The position numbers were made by a program, and so were the translations under genes. The notes beneath the pieces were generated by a model, which did not search any database, was not told the DNA's origin, and saw only the letters and a list, made by a program, of their open reading frames with translations. This document shows, in pieces, positions 35,762 through 45,208 of a stretch of 64,000 bases of DNA (position 1 is the first letter of the stretch; every line of letters begins with the position of its first letter). Source of the DNA: Planctomycetota bacterium (GTDB taxonomy: Bacteria > Planctomycetota > GCA-002687715 > DRQF01); NCBI GenBank assembly GCA_020639295.1, contig JACKGY010000003.1, positions 930,001 to 994,000 on the forward strand, written 5' to 3'.

Positions 35762-37156
35762 CTACTCCAGAACGACGTCCGTGCCGAAGTCGGGCGCGCC
35801 GATTCCGCGCGCGCGCAGCGCCTCGGCCGAGTCGGCGAAGCGGGGGTCGATCTCGATCGCCACCCGCGACCGGCCGTCTTCGTCGCGCGGCACCGGGTGG
35901 CCCGCGCTCGCGAGCCAGCGGGCGAAGAGCTCGGTCTGCGCGGCCCGGGAGCTGGCCGGCGAATCCTCGCCCTCGGCGTTCTTGATCGGGGCGAATTCCT
36001 CCGCCCGGTCGACCTCGAGCACGACCGACGAACGGCAGCGCGCCAGGGCATCGAAGACGAAGGTCTCGAACTTGACCCCCTTGGTCGGCCGGGGCTCGGC
36101 GGTCTCGGGACAGATCGCCGGGATGCTCTTCCGCGCCAGGTGGAAGGGCAGATCGAGCCCACCGCGGGTGAGCTCCTCGACGAAGTCGCGGCGGATCGCA
36201 TGGATCGCGATGTTGCCGTCACGGAAGCGCAGCCGGCCGGTCTGGTCGCGGCTGGTCCTTTCGGCCTCGGACAGGTCGGAATACTCGATGACGCCATAGC
36301 GACCGCCCACGAGCCCCACCACGCCGACCTTCTCGCCAGCATCGCGCTTGGCCACCACCTTGGTCGACATCTCGGCGCCGGCCAGGTCGTGATGACCGAG
36401 GAAGACGGGGTCGGCGATGACCGCGAGCGGGTTGTCGACCTGGAAGTAGAAGATCTGCTCGATCCCGAGCGCCTTCATCTCGGCCAGGGCGCCGCTGGTC
36501 GCCAGCGCGAGCAGGCTGCCGCCATGGCCGTTCGGGCTCATGAAGAGCCGCCCCGGAGCCTCGAGGAGGAAACGCCCCTCCTCGTCCATGGCCGGCAGCA
36601 TGTCCTGCGAGAAGAACCGCAGCTGGTTCGGGGCGAGGCAGAAGTTCGCGTTCTCGGCGAAGTAGGCGACCGTCGCCTCGTGGTTGGCCCGACTGGTCAT
36701 CAGGTACCAGGGCAAGGCGACGCCGTGGCGCCGCGAACAGGCCAGGATCTTGGCGGCGAAGACCTCGAAGAGGCTGCGACCACGGACCGGGGTGGCCGGA
36801 TAGAGGCCCTTGGGTCCGTCGTAGCCGAGCCGCGAGCCCTGGCCTCCGGCGACCACGAAGACGGCGACCTTGCCAGCGGCGAGGAGCTCCTCGCCCCGCG
36901 CCCGGGCGGCGGCGTCGGCCGCCGGGTCGGCGCCCTTCTTGACCGAGGGGGCCGGTTCGAGCTCGACCGCGGCCGGCTCGCCGCTCGAGCGCAGCAGGTC
37001 GCGCAGCCGCGCGATCAGGCCCCAGTCCATGCCGGCCAGATCGCCGAAGAACAGGCGACGATCGGCCGCGGTGGCCTGCTCGAGGGTCCGGAACAGGTGG
37101 CCCTGCCCGGCCTCTTCGGCGCGGGTTCTGATCTCCGCCTCGGTCGCCCCGCTCAT
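35762..37156 (-). CDS. UDP-N-acetylhexosamine/UDP-sugar pyrophosphorylase (UDPGP family)
   Basis: A 464-residue nucleotidyltransferase of the UDPGP/UAP family, the type found in eukaryotic UAP1, which makes UDP-GlcNAc or UDP-GalNAc from UTP and the sugar 1-phosphate. The nucleotide loop GGQGSRLGYDGPKGLYP, the SPNGHGGSLLALATSG segment and the IFYFQVDNPLAVIADP metal-binding stretch are clear. Bacteria normally use GlmU for this step, so a UAP-type enzyme is notable. It lies 4 bp after fabF and 9 bp before ddl on the same strand, so it is expressed with fatty-acid and cell-wall genes, consistent with UDP-GlcNAc supply. Sugar specificity is not decidable from sequence. Confidence 0.85.
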   Translation of the reverse strand: MSGATEAEIRTRAEEAGQGHLFRTLEQATAADRRLFFGDLAGMDWGLIARLRDLLRSSGEPAAVELEPAPSVKKGADPAADAAARARGEELLAAGKVAVFVVAGGQGSRLGYDGPKGLYPATPVRGRSLFEVFAAKILACSRRHGVALPWYLMTSRANHEATVAYFAENANFCLAPNQLRFFSQDMLPAMDEEGRFLLEAPGRLFMSPNGHGGSLLALATSGALAEMKALGIEQIFYFQVDNPLAVIADPVFLGHHDLAGAEMSTKVVAKRDAGEKVGVVGLVGGRYGVIEYSDLSEAERTSRDQTGRLRFRDGNIAIHAIRRDFVEELTRGGLDLPFHLARKSIPAICPETAEPRPTKGVKFETFVFDALARCRSSVVLEVDRAEEFAPIKNAEGEDSPASSRAAQTELFARWLASAGHPVPRDEDGRSRVAIEIDPRFADSAEALRARGIGAPDFGTDVVLE

Positions 37157-37160
37157 CGCT

Positions 37161-38408
37161 TCAATCCTCGAACCGCCGGAAGGCGAGGGTCACGTTGTGG
37201 CCGCCGAAACCGAGCGAGTTGCTGAGCGCGGCGCGGATGTTGACGTCCCGCGGCCCCTCCTGGACGTAGTCCAGGTTGCAGTTCTCGCCCCGCTCCACCA
37301 GGTTCGCGGTCTTGTGGACCACGCTGTTCTTGATCGACTGGCAGACGACGACGCTCTCGACCGCCGCGGAGGCTCCGAGCAGGTGGCCGATCATGCTCTT
37401 GGTGCTGTTCACCACCAGCTTCCGGGCCTGCTCGCCGAAGACCGCCTCGATCGCCAAGCTCTCATTGGGATCGTTGATCGGCGTCGAGGTGCCGTGCGCG
37501 TTGATGTAGTCGATGTCGGTGGGAACGAGGCCGCCCTCCGCCATCGCCAGGCGCATCGACCGCTGCGCGCCCTCGGCGTTCTCGGCCGGAGCGGTGATGT
37601 GATGGGCATCGGCGGTCATGCCGGCGCCGACCACCTCGCAGTAGATCTTGGCGCCGCGCGCCCGCGCGTGCTCCAGTTCCTCGAGCACGAGGATGCCGGC
37701 ACCCTCACCCATCACGAAGCCGTCCCGGTCCTTGTCGAAGGGCCGCGAGGCGTGCTCGGGATCGTCGTTGCGGGTCGACATGGCGCGAAGCGATGCGAAA
37801 CCGGACATGCCGAGGTGCGTGATCGCCGCCTCCGAGCCGCCAGTCACGACGAGATCCTGCTCGCCCAGCTTGATCGACCGCATCGCCATGGCGATGGCGT
37901 GAGCCGCCGAGGCGCAGGCCGAGGCCGTGGCGAAGTTCACCCCCTTCAGGTTGAACTGCATCGAAATCTCGCCGGCGAGGGCGTTGAGCATGAGCTTGGG
38001 AATCAGGAAGGGCGAGACCCGGTCGGGACCCTTGGCGATCAGCTTGCGATGCTGGTCCTCGATCTCGAGCAGGCCGCCGATGCCCGAGCCGGCGATGACG
38101 CCGCTGCGGGTGGCGATGCTCTCGTCGACCTTGTCGAAGCCGGCGTCGCGCATGGCCTCGAAGGCGGCCACGAGGCCGAGCTGCACGAAGCGGTCGAGCT
38201 TACGCGCCTTGGCCGCGGGGATGGCCACGGTGGGATCGAACTCGCGAATCTCGCCGCAGATACGGACTGCGTACTCGGTGGCATCGAAGGAGGTGAGGTC
38301 CTTGATGCCCGACTTGCCGGCCAGAAGTGACTCCCAGGTGTCGGCCACGGTGACGCCCACGGGCGAGACGGCGCCGATACCGGTGACGACCACTCTCCGC
38401 TTGCTCAC
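37161..38408 (-). CDS. fabF: 3-oxoacyl-ACP synthase II
   Basis: A 415-residue condensing enzyme that extends acyl-ACP with malonyl-ACP, releasing CO2, in type II fatty-acid synthesis. Active-site features: the catalytic Cys in NFATASACASAAHAI, the first His in NAHGTSTPINDPNE, and the second in NSTKSMIGHLLGASA. MSKRRVVVTGIGAVSPVG is a standard N-terminus; length is normal. AGGAGC precedes ATG 38408. It follows acpP across a 115-bp gap containing a perfect 13-bp hairpin (38441-38468), which may modulate the relative expression of the two. It lies 4 bp before the UDP-sugar pyrophosphorylase gene. Confidence 0.97.
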   Translation of the reverse strand: MSKRRVVVTGIGAVSPVGVTVADTWESLLAGKSGIKDLTSFDATEYAVRICGEIREFDPTVAIPAAKARKLDRFVQLGLVAAFEAMRDAGFDKVDESIATRSGVIAGSGIGGLLEIEDQHRKLIAKGPDRVSPFLIPKLMLNALAGEISMQFNLKGVNFATASACASAAHAIAMAMRSIKLGEQDLVVTGGSEAAITHLGMSGFASLRAMSTRNDDPEHASRPFDKDRDGFVMGEGAGILVLEELEHARARGAKIYCEVVGAGMTADAHHITAPAENAEGAQRSMRLAMAEGGLVPTDIDYINAHGTSTPINDPNESLAIEAVFGEQARKLVVNSTKSMIGHLLGASAAVESVVVCQSIKNSVVHKTANLVERGENCNLDYVQEGPRDVNIRAALSNSLGFGGHNVTLAFRRFED

Positions 38409-38440
38409 GGTCTGCTCCTTGCGCTCCTCGGATACAGAAA

Positions 38441-38468
38441 TGCCGCGCTCCAGAGCTGGAGCGCGGCA
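38441..38468 (-). promoter_or_regulatory. Perfect hairpin between acpP and fabF
   Basis: 13-bp perfect stem (38441-38453 with 38456-38468) and AG loop; the minus-strand tail is TTTCTGTATC. It could be a partial terminator or an mRNA stabiliser that allows much more ACP than FabF to be made, a need known for these proteins, but this use here is inferred. Confidence 0.6.
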
Positions 38469-38523
38469 CCTTGATGCTTGGATTCACATCGCCGGCATCG
38501 GTTTGCCGCGCCGGCAGGCTTCA

Positions 38524-38760
38524 TCAGCCCTTGTTGTTCGTGATGTAGTTGATGGCGTCGCCGACGGTCTGGATCTTCTCGGCGTCTTCGTCCGGGATGT
38601 TGATGTCGAAGGCCTCCTCGAACTCCATCACGAGCTCGACGGTGTCCAGGGAGTCAGCTCCCAGGTCGTTCACGAAGGAGGTGGTCTCCGTGATCTTGTC
38701 GCGGTTCGCACCCATCTGCTCGCAAACGATGTCCTTAACCTTCTCGGCGATATCCGACAT
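38524..38760 (-). CDS. acpP: Acyl carrier protein
   Basis: A 78-residue four-helix acidic protein carrying growing acyl chains on phosphopantetheine. The attachment serine is Ser37 in the conserved GADSLDTVELVMEFEE motif. Composition is strongly acidic (DEDAEKIQTVGDAI near the C-terminus). It lies in the order fabG-acpP-fabF, as in many bacteria. The gap of 183 bp to fabG is the largest in the operon and is less GC-rich near the start, so an additional promoter there is possible. No other function is plausible. Confidence 0.97.
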   Translation of the reverse strand: MSDIAEKVKDIVCEQMGANRDKITETTSFVNDLGADSLDTVELVMEFEEAFDINIPDEDAEKIQTVGDAINYITNNKG

Positions 38761-38943
38761 GCTTCGAATCCTCTGACTCAGTTCCCGGCCGGGATCATCA
38801 TCGGCCCGACCAACCGCCGCGCGCGGAGCGGCTACCTTGCCCCGGCCCGGCTCTATCCTGTGTTCTGGCCTGCCTTAGTACCACGACGCGGCAGGCCCTT
38901 CAATCGGCGACCGCGGCTTTTGCCCCGCCTCGCCGCCGGAATC

Positions 38944-39696
38944 TCAAATGGCCATGCCACCGTCGATTACGAAGGTCTGGCCGGTCAGGTACGAGCCCGT
39001 GTCCCCGGCCAGGAAGGCCACCATCCGGCCGACCTCCTCCGCCGCCCCGAATCGGCCCAGCGGAATGACCGCCCGCATGGCCTCGCGCTGCTCGCCCTCG
39101 AAACCATGGGTCATGTCGGTCTCGATGAAACCGGGCGCCACGGCGTTGACGCAGACCTGGCGGGAGCCGAACTCCTTCGCCAGCGACTTGGTGAAGGCGA
39201 TCAGGCCGCCCTTCGAGGCCGCGTAGTTGGACTGGCCGGCGTTGCCGTCGAGACCGATGACGCTGGCGATGTTGATGATCCGGGCGTTGCCCTTCCGCTT
39301 CATCAAGGTCTTGGCGAAGGCCTTCGAGGTGTTGAAGGCGCCCTTGAGGTTGACGTCGATCACCTGGTCCCAGTCAGCCTCGCTCATCCGCAGGATCAGC
39401 TGATCGCGGGTGACGCCGGCGTTGTTCACCAGGATGTCGATGCCGCCGGCGTGGTCGGCCAGGATCGAGGCCGCCAGTTCCTGGGCCGAATCGAAGCGCG
39501 ACACGTCGGCACCGTAGGCCTTCGCCTTGACCCCCAGGTCACGCGCCATCTGCGCGGTCTCCTCGGCGCGTTCGGCGGAGGTCGCGACGCAGGCGACGTT
39601 GCAGCCCTCGCGCGCCAGCTCCAGGGCGATGGCCCGGCCGATGCCACGGCTGGCACCGGTCACCACCGCGATTCTGCCTTCGAGATTCAGATCCAT
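38944..39696 (-). CDS. fabG: 3-oxoacyl-ACP reductase
   Basis: A 250-residue short-chain dehydrogenase that reduces 3-oxoacyl-ACP with NADPH in the elongation cycle. The cofactor-binding TGASRGIGRAIALELA motif is near the N-terminus, LVNNAGVTRD is present, and the catalytic Ser-Tyr-Lys triad is seen in IINIASVIGLDGNAGQSNYAASKGGL. The C-terminal TGQTFVIDGGMAI is typical of FabG. It lies between fabD and acpP in the fatty-acid operon, 36 bp after fabD. Normal length and start. Confidence 0.96.
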   Translation of the reverse strand: MDLNLEGRIAVVTGASRGIGRAIALELAREGCNVACVATSAERAEETAQMARDLGVKAKAYGADVSRFDSAQELAASILADHAGGIDILVNNAGVTRDQLILRMSEADWDQVIDVNLKGAFNTSKAFAKTLMKRKGNARIINIASVIGLDGNAGQSNYAASKGGLIAFTKSLAKEFGSRQVCVNAVAPGFIETDMTHGFEGEQREAMRAVIPLGRFGAAEEVGRMVAFLAGDTGSYLTGQTFVIDGGMAI

Positions 39697-39732
39697 CGTC
39701 TCACTCCACGGCGGGCCGGCGGCCCGCGCTCG

Positions 39733-40659
39733 TCAGCCGGCCAGGTCGGCGACCTGGTCGTAGTTGATCGTTCCGCGGTCCTTGTCGATCTTCTTCATCA
39801 GCCCGGCCAGGACCTTGCCCGGGCCCGGCTCGACGAAGGTCTCGACCCCGGCCGCGATCATCGTCTGCATCGATTCGACCCAGCGGACCGGTTCGACGAT
39901 CTGGCGCTCGCTCGCCGCGCGGATCGAGGCCGGATCGGTCATCATCGCGGCGCTCACGTTGGCGACCACGGGCACGCGCGGGGCTCGCATCTCGACCGCG
40001 TCGAGCGCCTCCTTCAGCTCGGCGGCGGCGGGCGCCATCAACGGGCTGTGGAAGGCGCCGGCGACGTTGAGGGGAATGGCGCGACGGACGCCCAGGCCCT
40101 TGGCCACTTCGGGCACGCGAGCACAGGCGGTGCGGGTGCCGGAGAGGACGATCTGCCCCGGCGACAGCAGGTTCGCCACGACCAGCACCTCGCCCTCGGC
40201 GGCGGCCGCGGCGATGGCATGGGCCTGGTCCTCGTCGGCCCCGATCAGCGAGACCATGCCGCTCGGCGGCGCGTCGGAGGCCTTCTGCATCGCGTCGCCG
40301 CGCCGCGCGACCAGACGCAGTCCGTCCTCGAAGGAGTAGACGCCCGCCCAGTAGAGGGCGGTGAACTCGCCGAGCGACAGCCCCGCGACGCAGGCGACGC
40401 GCGCCGGGTCGAGCTTGCCCTCGGCCTCCGCCACGGCGGCGATCGCCGCGCTCACCAGGTAGATGGCGGGCTGGCAGTGGCAGGTGAGGGTCAGGGTCTC
40501 GTCCGGCCCGTTGAGGCAGATGCCGGCCAGGTCGTACCCCAGGGTCTCGTTGGCGCGATCAAAGAACTCGCGCGCGAGCGCGTGGCCCTCGACGAAATCG
40601 GCGGCCATGCCGACCTTCTGGGCGCCCTGTCCCGGAAAGAGGACTGCGTGCTTGCTCAT
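39733..40659 (-). CDS. fabD: Malonyl-CoA:ACP transacylase
   Basis: A 308-residue enzyme moving malonyl groups from CoA to ACP. The N-terminal FPGQGAQKVGM motif, the nucleophile Ser95 in VAGLSLGEFTALYWAG, and the GAFHSPLM histidine are all present. The start chosen is ATG 40659, giving MSKHAVLFPGQG, with GGAG 6 nt upstream inside the end of fabH; a longer in-frame start at 40713 is rejected. The gene is closely coupled to fabH upstream (13-bp gap) and fabG downstream. Full set of FabD motifs, no anomaly. Confidence 0.96.
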   Translation of the reverse strand: MSKHAVLFPGQGAQKVGMAADFVEGHALAREFFDRANETLGYDLAGICLNGPDETLTLTCHCQPAIYLVSAAIAAVAEAEGKLDPARVACVAGLSLGEFTALYWAGVYSFEDGLRLVARRGDAMQKASDAPPSGMVSLIGADEDQAHAIAAAAAEGEVLVVANLLSPGQIVLSGTRTACARVPEVAKGLGVRRAIPLNVAGAFHSPLMAPAAAELKEALDAVEMRAPRVPVVANVSAAMMTDPASIRAASERQIVEPVRWVESMQTMIAAGVETFVEPGPGKVLAGLMKKIDKDRGTINYDQVADLAG

Positions 40660-40672
40660 GGTTTGCTCCGGG

Positions 40673-41662
<990 letters not shown>

Positions 41663-41729
41663 TCTCTGCTCCCTATGTGGCTGGAGGATCCGGTCCGACC
41701 CTCCCTCATCGCGCCGATCGGGTCGCGAG

Positions 41730-42740
41730 TCAAGAGCTGGCCTGGAGTTCGCCGAGCCCGGACTCGATCTTGCCGCGCACTCCGGCGCGAACGAACCGGG
41801 CCGCCAGCGTGACCGCGTTGCCGATTGCGCGGCGGTCCGAACGACCGTGGGCGATGAGACAGGTGCCGTTCACGCCGAGCAGCGCGGCGCCGCCCACCTC
41901 GGCGTAGTCGGTCGCCCGGCGGAATTCGGCGATGTGCTGGGCGACGGTCGGGTGCTTCTCCGGATCGACGTGCACGCCGACGATCTGCTCGAAGCGCTCG
42001 TGCATCCGCTCGGCGAGGCCTTCGCTCACCTTGAGGACCACGTTGCCGACGAAACCCTCGCAGACGATGACGTCGGCCTTGTGGGCGAAGATGTCGTTGC
42101 CCTCGACGTGGCCGATGTAGTTGAGCGGCGACTCCTCGAAGAGACGGCGGGTCTCCTTGACGAGGTCGTTGCCCTTGCCCTCCTCGGTGCCGATGTTCAG
42201 CAGCGCGACCCGCGGGTTGGCATGACCGAGCACGCCCTCCGCGAAGATCGCCGCCATCATCCCGTAGTGGAGGAGGTGGATCGGCTTGCAGTGGATGTTG
42301 GCCCCGACGTCGACCAGGACGCTGTTGGCCTTCTTGCTGCCGAGCGCGACCGCGATGCCGGCGCGACGGACGCCGGGGATGAGCTTCCAGAGGAGATGGG
42401 CCGCGCCCACGACCGCTCCGGTCGAGCCGGCGCTGACGACGGCGTCGGCCTTGCCCTCGAGCACGGCGGCGAAGCACTTGACGATGCTGTTGTCGCGCTT
42501 CTTGCGCAGGGCCTCGACCGGGCTCTCGTTGCAGCCGACCACGTCTTCGGCGTGGATGACCGACAGACGCGTGCGGTCGATCTCGATCTCCGCCGCCGCG
42601 AGTTCGGCCTCGATTTCGGCTTCGCGACCGACGAGGACGACGGCGAGTTCGGGATCCTTCCTCAGGCCCTGGAGGGCGCCGAGGACGATCTCGCGAGGGG
42701 CATGGTCCCCTCCCATGGCATCAAGGGCGATTCGCTGCAT
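41730..42740 (-). CDS. plsX: Phosphate acyltransferase PlsX
   Basis: A 336-residue enzyme that makes acyl-phosphate from acyl-ACP, feeding PlsY in phospholipid synthesis. Recognisable motifs are IALDAMGGDHAPREIV at the N-terminus, VSAGSTGAVVGAA, LVDVGANIHCKPIHL, and LLNIGTEEGKGNDLVKE, plus FVGNVVLKVSEGLAE. It lies 61 bp after rpmF, the classic rpmF-plsX order, and leads into fabH. No unusual feature. Confidence 0.96.
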   Translation of the reverse strand: MQRIALDAMGGDHAPREIVLGALQGLRKDPELAVVLVGREAEIEAELAAAEIEIDRTRLSVIHAEDVVGCNESPVEALRKKRDNSIVKCFAAVLEGKADAVVSAGSTGAVVGAAHLLWKLIPGVRRAGIAVALGSKKANSVLVDVGANIHCKPIHLLHYGMMAAIFAEGVLGHANPRVALLNIGTEEGKGNDLVKETRRLFEESPLNYIGHVEGNDIFAHKADVIVCEGFVGNVVLKVSEGLAERMHERFEQIVGVHVDPEKHPTVAQHIAEFRRATDYAEVGGAALLGVNGTCLIAHGRSDRRAIGNAVTLAARFVRAGVRGKIESGLGELQASS

Positions 42741-42801
42741 GGATCAGGCTCCGCCGGGGGCGACGGCCGAGACCGCGCGCGGGCCTCGGGACGTGCCCGG
42801 A

Positions 42802-42987
42802 TCAGTCGTTCAGTTCGAGGTGCAGCACGTTCTTGCCGCGATAGTGTCCGCAGTTCCCGCAGACACGATGCGGCATCACCGCGTGGTTGCAGTTCGAGCA
42901 GCGCACGAGCGACTTCGGGCTGATCGAGTGATGCGACCGGCGGTTGTTCTTGCGCGACACGGAGGTGCGTCGTTTCGGTACGGCCAT
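42802..42987 (-). CDS. rpmF: Ribosomal protein L32
   Basis: A 61-residue large-subunit protein beginning MAVPKRRTSVSRKNNRRSHH, with a zinc ribbon formed by CSNCNH and CGNCGHYRGK. The ATG at 42987 has GAGGAG 7 nt upstream; a longer in-frame start at 43035 is rejected. As the first gene of rpmF-plsX-fab it couples ribosome and membrane synthesis. The promoter at 43076-43104 is about 90 bp upstream. The four-cysteine form suggests zinc binding. Confidence 0.97.
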   Translation of the reverse strand: MAVPKRRTSVSRKNNRRSHHSISPKSLVRCSNCNHAVMPHRVCGNCGHYRGKNVLHLELND

Positions 42988-43075
42988 GGCCAGCTCCTCG
43001 ACGGCCTGCGGCGTCCTCGCACGCAAGCCTTGCAATTTGAAGTATTTATGGACCTAGCCCATGAGGGCGAGCGAG

Positions 43076-43104
43076 ATTCTATTGTGAGCCAGAAAACTTC
43101 ACAA
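43076..43104 (-). promoter_or_regulatory. Promoter of the rpmF-plsX-fab operon, with overlapping inverted repeat
   Basis: On the minus strand TTGTGA (43104-43099), a 17-nt spacer and TAGAAT (43081-43076) form a good sigma70 promoter in an AT-rich patch. A perfect inverted repeat TTGTGA-N11-TCACAA (43104-43099 and 43087-43082) fills the -35 to -10 interval, a position suited to a repressor such as a lipid-responsive regulator; no known regulator is assigned. Confidence 0.7.
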
Positions 43105-43230
43105 CGGCGCGGCGCGAAATTGACGCGCTCCCCGGCCCCCTGCAGATGGCACCCAAGTCCCTCCCTCCGGAAGACTTGGGTCCGGGGCGACCGGGTCCGG
43201 GGCAGGCCCGCTCGGAAGGAGCCTTGCCCG

Positions 43231-43925
43231 GACCGTCGCCGAGAGACCTCGCGCTTCGGATGCGCAGCAGGCGCTGCGCGGTCCGGCCGGAGCGCCAGCC
43301 GCTGGCTGGCCTAGCCTTCTTCGCCCGTTGCCCACGCTCTCGCCCGACGATCCTGCCGAATGCTCAGCAGGCGCTGCGCGGTCCGGCCGGAGCGCCAGCC
43401 GCTGGCTGGCCCAGTCTTCTTCGCCCGTTACCCACGCTCTCGCCCGACGATCCTTCCGAATGCGCAGCAGGCGCTGCGCGGTCCGGCCGGCTGGGCAGCC
43501 GGCGCTCCGAGGCGGCAGGCGCTGCGCGGGCCCGGTCGTCGCCGAGAGACCTCGCGCTTCGGATGCGCAGCAGGCGCTGCGCGGTCCGGCCGGCTGGGCA
43601 GCCGGCGCTCCGGAGCGCCAGCCGCTGGCTGGCCTAGCCTTCTTCGCCCGTTGCCCACGCGCTCGCCCGACGATCCTTCCGGATGTGCAGCAGGCGCTGC
43701 GCGGTCCGGCCGGCTGGGCAGCCGGCGCTCCGAGGCGGCAGGCGCTGCGCGGGCCCAGTCTTCTTCGCCCGTTGCCCACGCTCTCGCCCGACGATCCTGC
43801 CGAATGCGCAGCAGGCGCTGCGCGGTCCGGCCGGCTGGGCAGCCGGCGCTCCGAGGCAGCAGTCGCTGCGCGGTCCGCTCGGAGCACCAGCGGCTCCGAG
43901 CACCGAGCGCTGGTCGGCCTTCGGG
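43231..43925. repeat. Array 1 of GC-rich nested-palindrome repeats, downstream of recA
   Basis: Six copies of a 30-bp core start at 43261, 43361, 43461, 43564, 43684 and 43805 (spacing 100, 100, 103, 120 and 121 bp). The core contains GCGCAGC-AGGC-GCTGCGC, a 7-bp hairpin. It is followed by one or both of a second hairpin, GCCGGCTGGGCAGCCGGC (copies 3-6), and a third, GCCAGCCGCTGGCTGGC (copies 1, 2 and 4). Two recurring spacer types separate the units: one with TTCTTCGCCCGTT and one with GCCGAGAGACCTCGCG. The array begins right at the recA stop and runs to about 120 bp from the rpmF promoter. It is non-coding; see the related array at 52188. Confidence 0.85.
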
Positions 43926-43926
43926 A

Positions 43927-45015
43927 TCAGGCGATCTCGGCGGCGGCCTCAGGCGCCGCGGCCGGCGTGGCCGTCACTTGGCGGCGCGGATCGAGCTTGT
44001 CGAGGACCTTCTCGGCCATGTCGGCCGAGACGTCCTCGTTCTCCTTCAGGAACTGCTTGGCCCGCTCCCGACCCTGACCGAGGCGCAGCTCGCCGTAGCA
44101 GTACCAGGAACCGCTCTTGTCGGCGATCTTGTTGTCCACCGCCAGGTCGAGCAGGTCGCCCAGATAGGAGATGCCCTCGTTGAACATGATGTCGAACTCC
44201 ACCACCCGGAAGGGCGGCGCGATCTTGTTCTTCACCACGGTCACCTTGGTGCGGTTGCCCACCACGGCGTCCCGGTCGGTGATCCGGCCGATGCGGCGGA
44301 TGTCGAGGCGCATCGAGGCGTAGAACTTGAGCGCCCGGCCACCGGTCGTGGTCTCGGGGCTACCGAACATCACGCCCACCTTCTCGCGGATCTGGTTGAT
44401 GAAGATCACGCAGGTGTTGCTCTTGGCGACGATGCCGGTGAGCTTGCGCAGCGCCTGCGACATCAGCCGCGCCTGCAGGCCGACGTGGCTGTCGCCCATC
44501 TCGCCCTCGATCTCGGCCTTGGGCACCAGCGCCGCGACCGAGTCGATGACGATCACGTCGACCGCGTTCGAGCGCACCAGCATCTCGCAGATCTCGAGGG
44601 CCTGCTCGCCGGTGTCGGGCTGCGAGACCAGGAGGTTCTCCATGTCGACGCCCAGCTTCTTGGCGTACTGGGGGTCGAGCGCGTGCTCGGCGTCGATGAA
44701 GGCGCAGATGCCGCCTTCCTTCTGGGCGTTGCCGACCACGTGCAGGGTGAGCGTCGTCTTGCCGGAACTCTCCGGGCCGTAGATCTCGACGATACGGCCA
44801 CGCGGCACGCCACCGCCGGCGGCGAGGTCGAGCGAGATGGAACCGGTCGAGATGCAATGGATCTCGGTGCTCTGCCCCTCGCCGAGCCGCATGATCGAGC
44901 CGGTGCCGTACTGCTTCTCGATCTGCTGGAGGGTGTAGTCGAGCGCCGCCTTCCGGGCCTTGTCGTCCTCGGGGCGGGTCGCCATCGTCTTCTGGGTCTT
45001 CGCGCTACGGGCCAT
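43927..45015 (-). CDS. recA: Recombinase RecA
   Basis: A 362-residue recombinase that forms ATP-dependent filaments on single-stranded DNA for strand exchange and repair. Walker A is GPESSGKTT; VIVIDSVAALVPKAEIEG is Walker B and flank; the L1 and L2 DNA loops are MGDSHVGLQARLMSQ and NQIREKVGVMFGSPETTT. The last 20 residues are Ala/Pro-rich. Start ATG 45015 follows MARSAKTQKT with a basic N-terminus. The stop abuts array 1 of the hairpin repeats. About 90-140 bp upstream there is a nested inverted repeat (45105-45155). A classical LexA box is not visible. Confidence 0.98.
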   Translation of the reverse strand: MARSAKTQKTMATRPEDDKARKAALDYTLQQIEKQYGTGSIMRLGEGQSTEIHCISTGSISLDLAAGGGVPRGRIVEIYGPESSGKTTLTLHVVGNAQKEGGICAFIDAEHALDPQYAKKLGVDMENLLVSQPDTGEQALEICEMLVRSNAVDVIVIDSVAALVPKAEIEGEMGDSHVGLQARLMSQALRKLTGIVAKSNTCVIFINQIREKVGVMFGSPETTTGGRALKFYASMRLDIRRIGRITDRDAVVGNRTKVTVVKNKIAPPFRVVEFDIMFNEGISYLGDLLDLAVDNKIADKSGSWYCYGELRLGQGRERAKQFLKENEDVSADMAEKVLDKLDPRRQVTATPAAAPEAAAEIA

Positions 45016-45104
45016 GCTGCCGTACCTCGTGGAGTCTGGTTGGAACTGGTCGGGAGGTCATCTTGCGCCCGACCGGGGACAGCTTCCCCATCCACGAAGT
45101 CGAC

Positions 45105-45155
45105 GGCGCCGGACCCGAGGACCGGGAAATTCCCGACTCTCGCAAGTCCGGCGCC
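45105..45155. promoter_or_regulatory. Nested inverted repeat upstream of recA
   Basis: Outer 10-bp perfect arms (45105-45114 with 45146-45155) enclose a second palindrome, CGGGAA-A-TTCCCG at 45123-45135. It lies 90 to 140 bp before the recA start and 53 bp past the stop of the FG-GAP gene. No T-run follows on the minus strand, so it looks more like an operator or a structured leader than a terminator. The regulator is unknown. Confidence 0.5.
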
Positions 45156-45208
45156 GAAGCGGGCGGCCACCGCAGCCTGTGGCCAGGGCCCGGGTGACCC
45201 ACGGTCGC

